From Sphingomonas sp. TDK1 (lineage in GTDB: Bacteria; Pseudomonadota; Alphaproteobacteria; Sphingomonadales; Sphingomonadaceae): a stretch of DNA of 64,000 nucleotides. Both the position numbers and the translations under genes were made by a program. A model generated the notes under the pieces. The model saw only the letters and a list, made by a program, of their open reading frames with translations, was not told the origin of the DNA and ran no database searches. The stretch covers positions 186,001 to 250,000 of the forward strand of contig NZ_LXVY01000044.1 of NCBI RefSeq assembly GCF_001650735.1. The letters are read 5' to 3'. Shown piece after piece: positions 61,592 to 64,000 of this stretch. The first letter of the stretch is position 1. Each line of letters opens with the position of its first letter.

Positions 61592-62815
61592 TCAGCCGTC
61601 GCCCAAGTCCTTGAGCGGCGTGTCGGGATCCGCCAGCCTTGCCGGATCGGGCGCGTGCCGCTCGACCACCAGCTTGCGCCCCTGGACATAGTCCTTGGTC
61701 GCGTTGACGCAGTCGAGCGCGATCACCCGGCCCTGCTTCAGATAGATCACCGAGAAGCTGCGGCGTGCAGGATCGCCGCGCAGCACGCTGGCGTCATGCC
61801 CGGTCGACAAGCCGACGGTCTGCAGGCGGAGATCATATTGGTTCGACCAGAACCACGGCACCGCGTCATAGTGGACCGCCTCGCCCATCATCGTCTTGGC
61901 GACCAGAGTTGCCTGGTCATTGGCGTTCTGCACCGATTCCAGCCGGATGGGCGTATCGCCGGCAAAGCGGCTGGCGTGCAGCGCGCAGTCGCCGATCGCG
62001 AAGATGTCGGGCAGCGAGGTTCGGCATTGCGGATCGACCGCGACGCCGTTGCCGCCCGCCGCCCCCGCCGCGAGCAGCGGCTCGACCGCGGGCACGATGC
62101 CGATGCCGACGATCACCATCTGCGCAGGGATCACCTCGCCGTCCGCCAGGCGCACGCCGCTGACCTTGCCGTCGCCTTCGATACCGTCCACCGCCGCGCC
62201 CAGCCGGACATCGACGCCGTGCGCGCGGTGCTCCGCCTCGTAGAAGCGCGACAGCGACTCGCCCGCGACGCGCGCCAGCACGCGGTCCTGCGCCTCGAGC
62301 AGCACGACCTTCTTGCCGGCCTTGGATAGGACCGCCGCCGCCTCCAGCCCGATATAGCCGCCGCCGATCACCACCGCCTGCGCGACGCCGTCGAGTTCGG
62401 CGAGCATCCGGTCGGCATCGGCGCGGGTGCGCACGGTGTGGACCCCGGCCAGATCATTGCCGGCACAGCCGATCCGGCGCGGACTGCCGCCCGTTGCCCA
62501 GATGAGCCGACCATAGCCGATCGTCGCGCCGTCCGCCGTGGTGACGCGGTGCGCCGCGGGATCAACCGCGACGACACGGCGCTGGAGGAGCATCTCCACC
62601 CTGCGTTCCTGCCAGAAGGCCGCGGGACGGATCAGGATACGCTCGAACGCCTTCTCGCCCGAAAAATACTCCTTGGAGAGCGGCGGGCGTTCATAGGGCA
62701 GCTCGGGCTCGTCGCCGATCACCGCGATCGTGCCGTCGAACTTGTTCTGCCGCAACGCGATCGCCGCCTGCGCGCCGCCATGGCCCGCGCCGACGATCAC
62801 CACATCATATTGCAT
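61592..62815 (-). CDS. Ferredoxin reductase, FAD-dependent (putidaredoxin reductase type)
   Basis: A 407-residue FAD/NAD oxidoreductase. The FAD motif VIVGAGHGGAQAA is at residues 7-19, the NAD motif VIGGGYIGLEAAAVLSKAG is near residue 150, and the second FAD site FAIGDCALH near residue 270. The length and C-terminus match reductases that feed P450s or Rieske oxygenases through a [2Fe-2S] ferredoxin. It follows the P450 gene by 77 bases, so it is the likely electron donor; no ferredoxin gene is next to them. Confidence 0.92.
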   Translation of the reverse strand: MQYDVVIVGAGHGGAQAAIALRQNKFDGTIAVIGDEPELPYERPPLSKEYFSGEKAFERILIRPAAFWQERRVEMLLQRRVVAVDPAAHRVTTADGATIGYGRLIWATGGSPRRIGCAGNDLAGVHTVRTRADADRMLAELDGVAQAVVIGGGYIGLEAAAVLSKAGKKVVLLEAQDRVLARVAGESLSRFYEAEHRAHGVDVRLGAAVDGIEGDGKVSGVRLADGEVIPAQMVIVGIGIVPAVEPLLAAGAAGGNGVAVDPQCRTSLPDIFAIGDCALHASRFAGDTPIRLESVQNANDQATLVAKTMMGEAVHYDAVPWFWSNQYDLRLQTVGLSTGHDASVLRGDPARRSFSVIYLKQGRVIALDCVNATKDYVQGRKLVVERHAPDPARLADPDTPLKDLGDG

Positions 62816-62892
62816 CCACTGCTCCTTGGCCTGGAAAGCGATTCAAAACCCGAAACCCGCTGTTGCCCGGGTCGGCACGCGACGCGCCTCGG

Positions 62893-64000
62893 CTATTCCG
62901 GGATCAGCGCGATCGGCAGCGAGCCGAGGGCGTGCAGCGTGTTGTTGAGAATGCGGACCGGCTCTCCGGTCAGCTCGATCCGCCGTACCCGCGGCAGCAA
63001 GGCGTTGAGTACCGCCTCGGCTTCCATCCGCGCCACCATCTGCCCCAGGCACTGGTGGATCCCGAAGCCGAAGCCGAGATGGCCGCTCGCCACGCGCTCG
63101 ATATCGAACCGCTCGGGATCGTCCCATTTGCGCGGATCGCGGTTGGCGGCACCGAAGAACAACAGGACCTTGCTGCCTTCGGGGATCGCCACGTCGCCCA
63201 CCGTCACCGCGCGGCTGGTGGTGCGGAAAAAGGTCTGGACCGTCGAATCCCAGCGCAGCGCCTCGTCGAACACCCGCTTCACCAGGCTTGGTTGCGCGCG
63301 CAGCTTGGCCCATTGCTCGGGATGCCGGGCAAAGGCGTGGAGCATGTTGCCGATGCCGTTGATCGTCGTGTCCACGCCCGCCGACAGAAACGAGCGCACC
63401 AGCCGCTCCGCTTCGTCTTCGGTGCACGCACCCGCATCGGCGGCGGCATAGACGTCCGCGCCCCAGCCCGATGCGGACAGGTTCGCACGCTTGCACGCCA
63501 TCGCCACCCAGGCGGCAGCGGGACCGGCGGCGGCCTCGGAGTCCGTGAAGACCCGGTTGCGCGGACCGAAGGCGTTGAACGTCGCCATGGCGTAGGACAA
63601 CAGATTCTCGCGCCCTTCCTCCGGCAGACCGATCGTCGGCGGGAAGATGCGCAGCGGATAGGCCTGGGCAAGATCGGTGACGCCGTCGACGTTTCGCCGC
63701 GCGAGCAAGGTGTCGACCAGCGCGTCGGCTTCCGCCTGCCATAGCGGCTGCAGCTTCCGCAGCGCGGCAAGGCTGACCACCTGGTTCATCAGCCGGCGCG
63801 TCCGATCATGCACCGGGGGATCGGTTTCCAGCAGCAGCGACGGCGGTCGCCACGGCTTCTCGGTCGCGAAATCGCTGAGACCGACCCCGCGCGAGGAGAT
63901 GAATGTCTGCCAGTCCTTCAGCGCGGCGCTGACCTCGGCGTGCCGCGCCATGCCGTAAATGCCGTATTTGCGGAGATAGAATACGGGCCCGGCATCGCGC
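62893..64000 (-). CDS. Cytochrome P450, CYP199A-like, N-terminus beyond window
   Basis: The C-terminal ~369 residues of a bacterial P450; the frame stays open to the window end (RDAGPVFYLRKYGIYGMARH), so the true start is outside. Marks: I-helix AGVDTT, the ExxR helix as EALRWDS, and the heme loop FGFGIHQCLG with the Cys codon at 63049-63051. The blocks SSRGVGLSDFATEKPWRPPS, SYAMATFNAFGPRN and LSAGVDTTINGI match what I know of the CYP199A group, which O-demethylates 4-methoxybenzoate-type acids. The neighbouring ferredoxin reductase and VanA-like oxygenase fit methoxy-aromatic use. Substrate remains inference. Confidence 0.88.
   Translation of the reverse strand, partial: RDAGPVFYLRKYGIYGMARHAEVSAALKDWQTFISSRGVGLSDFATEKPWRPPSLLLETDPPVHDRTRRLMNQVVSLAALRKLQPLWQAEADALVDTLLARRNVDGVTDLAQAYPLRIFPPTIGLPEEGRENLLSYAMATFNAFGPRNRVFTDSEAAAGPAAAWVAMACKRANLSASGWGADVYAAADAGACTEDEAERLVRSFLSAGVDTTINGIGNMLHAFARHPEQWAKLRAQPSLVKRVFDEALRWDSTVQTFFRTTSRAVTVGDVAIPEGSKVLLFFGAANRDPRKWDDPERFDIERVASGHLGFGFGIHQCLGQMVARMEAEAVLNALLPRVRRIELTGEPVRILNNTLHALGSLPIALIPE

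Noticed and set aside
1..64000. tRNA, rRNA, riboswitch or CRISPR features
   Set aside because: No tRNA cloverleaf, rRNA segment, regularly spaced repeat or known riboswitch pattern was recognised in the short intergenic spaces; covariance searches could not be run.

Overview
The window looks like chromosomal DNA from a sphingomonad (Sphingomonas or a close relative, Alphaproteobacteria). This is inferred from the high GC content, the strong G/C third-position bias, five TonB-dependent outer-membrane receptors (two of them with their own FecI-type sigma factor and FecR anti-sigma factor), and the many dense operons joined by ATGA stop/start overlaps. There are no rRNA, tRNA, CRISPR, phage or intact transposon signatures. 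The organism assignment rests on gene style only.

Layout. 0-5.6 kb: the 3' part of an allophanate hydrolase gene, a REP-like inverted repeat, a secreted metallo-beta-lactamase-fold hydrolase, a membrane fatty acid hydroxylase with a small coupled membrane protein, and a periplasmic trehalase. 5.7-19.2 kb: two ECF sigma/FecR/STN-type receptor sets. Between them lie a small protein that resembles an isolated histidine-kinase dimerisation domain, an AraC regulator and a large hybrid PAS/GAF histidine kinase. 19.2-24.6 kb: a plant-facing island with a necrosis-inducing (NLP/NPP1) family protein, a GH43 arabinanase-like enzyme with an unknown secreted partner, and a secreted feruloyl/acetyl-type esterase. 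A LacI-type operator lies in front of the arabinanase operon. 24.7-29.5 kb: a TolC/HlyD/two-permease exporter with no ATPase gene.

29.5-38 kb: genes that look like aromatic or alcohol catabolism. They are a receptor, zinc alcohol dehydrogenase and esterase under an AraC regulator, then an aldehyde dehydrogenase, a MarR regulator and a feruloyl-CoA hydratase/lyase. Two near-identical palindromes lie in the aldehyde dehydrogenase/MarR and lyase promoters. 38-44.5 kb: an M3 peptidase and an EmrAB/NodT-type tripartite efflux operon. 44.6-51.3 kb: a GH2 glycosidase with an alpha/beta hydrolase, then a large receptor on the other strand. 51.9-59.3 kb: an isochorismatase-fold hydrolase, then an unassigned catabolic operon (FAH-family hydrolase, ABM protein, HisD-like dehydrogenase, SDR) divergent from a receptor that carries an EF-hand-like loop. 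59.7-64 kb: a CYP199A-like P450 (cut by the window end), a ferredoxin reductase, a TetR regulator and a VanA-like Rieske oxygenase whose leader contains a perfect 41-bp palindrome.

Read together, the window fits a plant- or soil-associated scavenger. Secreted enzymes release arabinose and hydroxycinnamate units, TonB receptors import oligomers or aromatics, and the CoA lyase, aldehyde dehydrogenase, O-demethylating P450 and Rieske oxygenase would process methoxylated aromatics. The individual substrates are inference; the family assignments are mostly firm.
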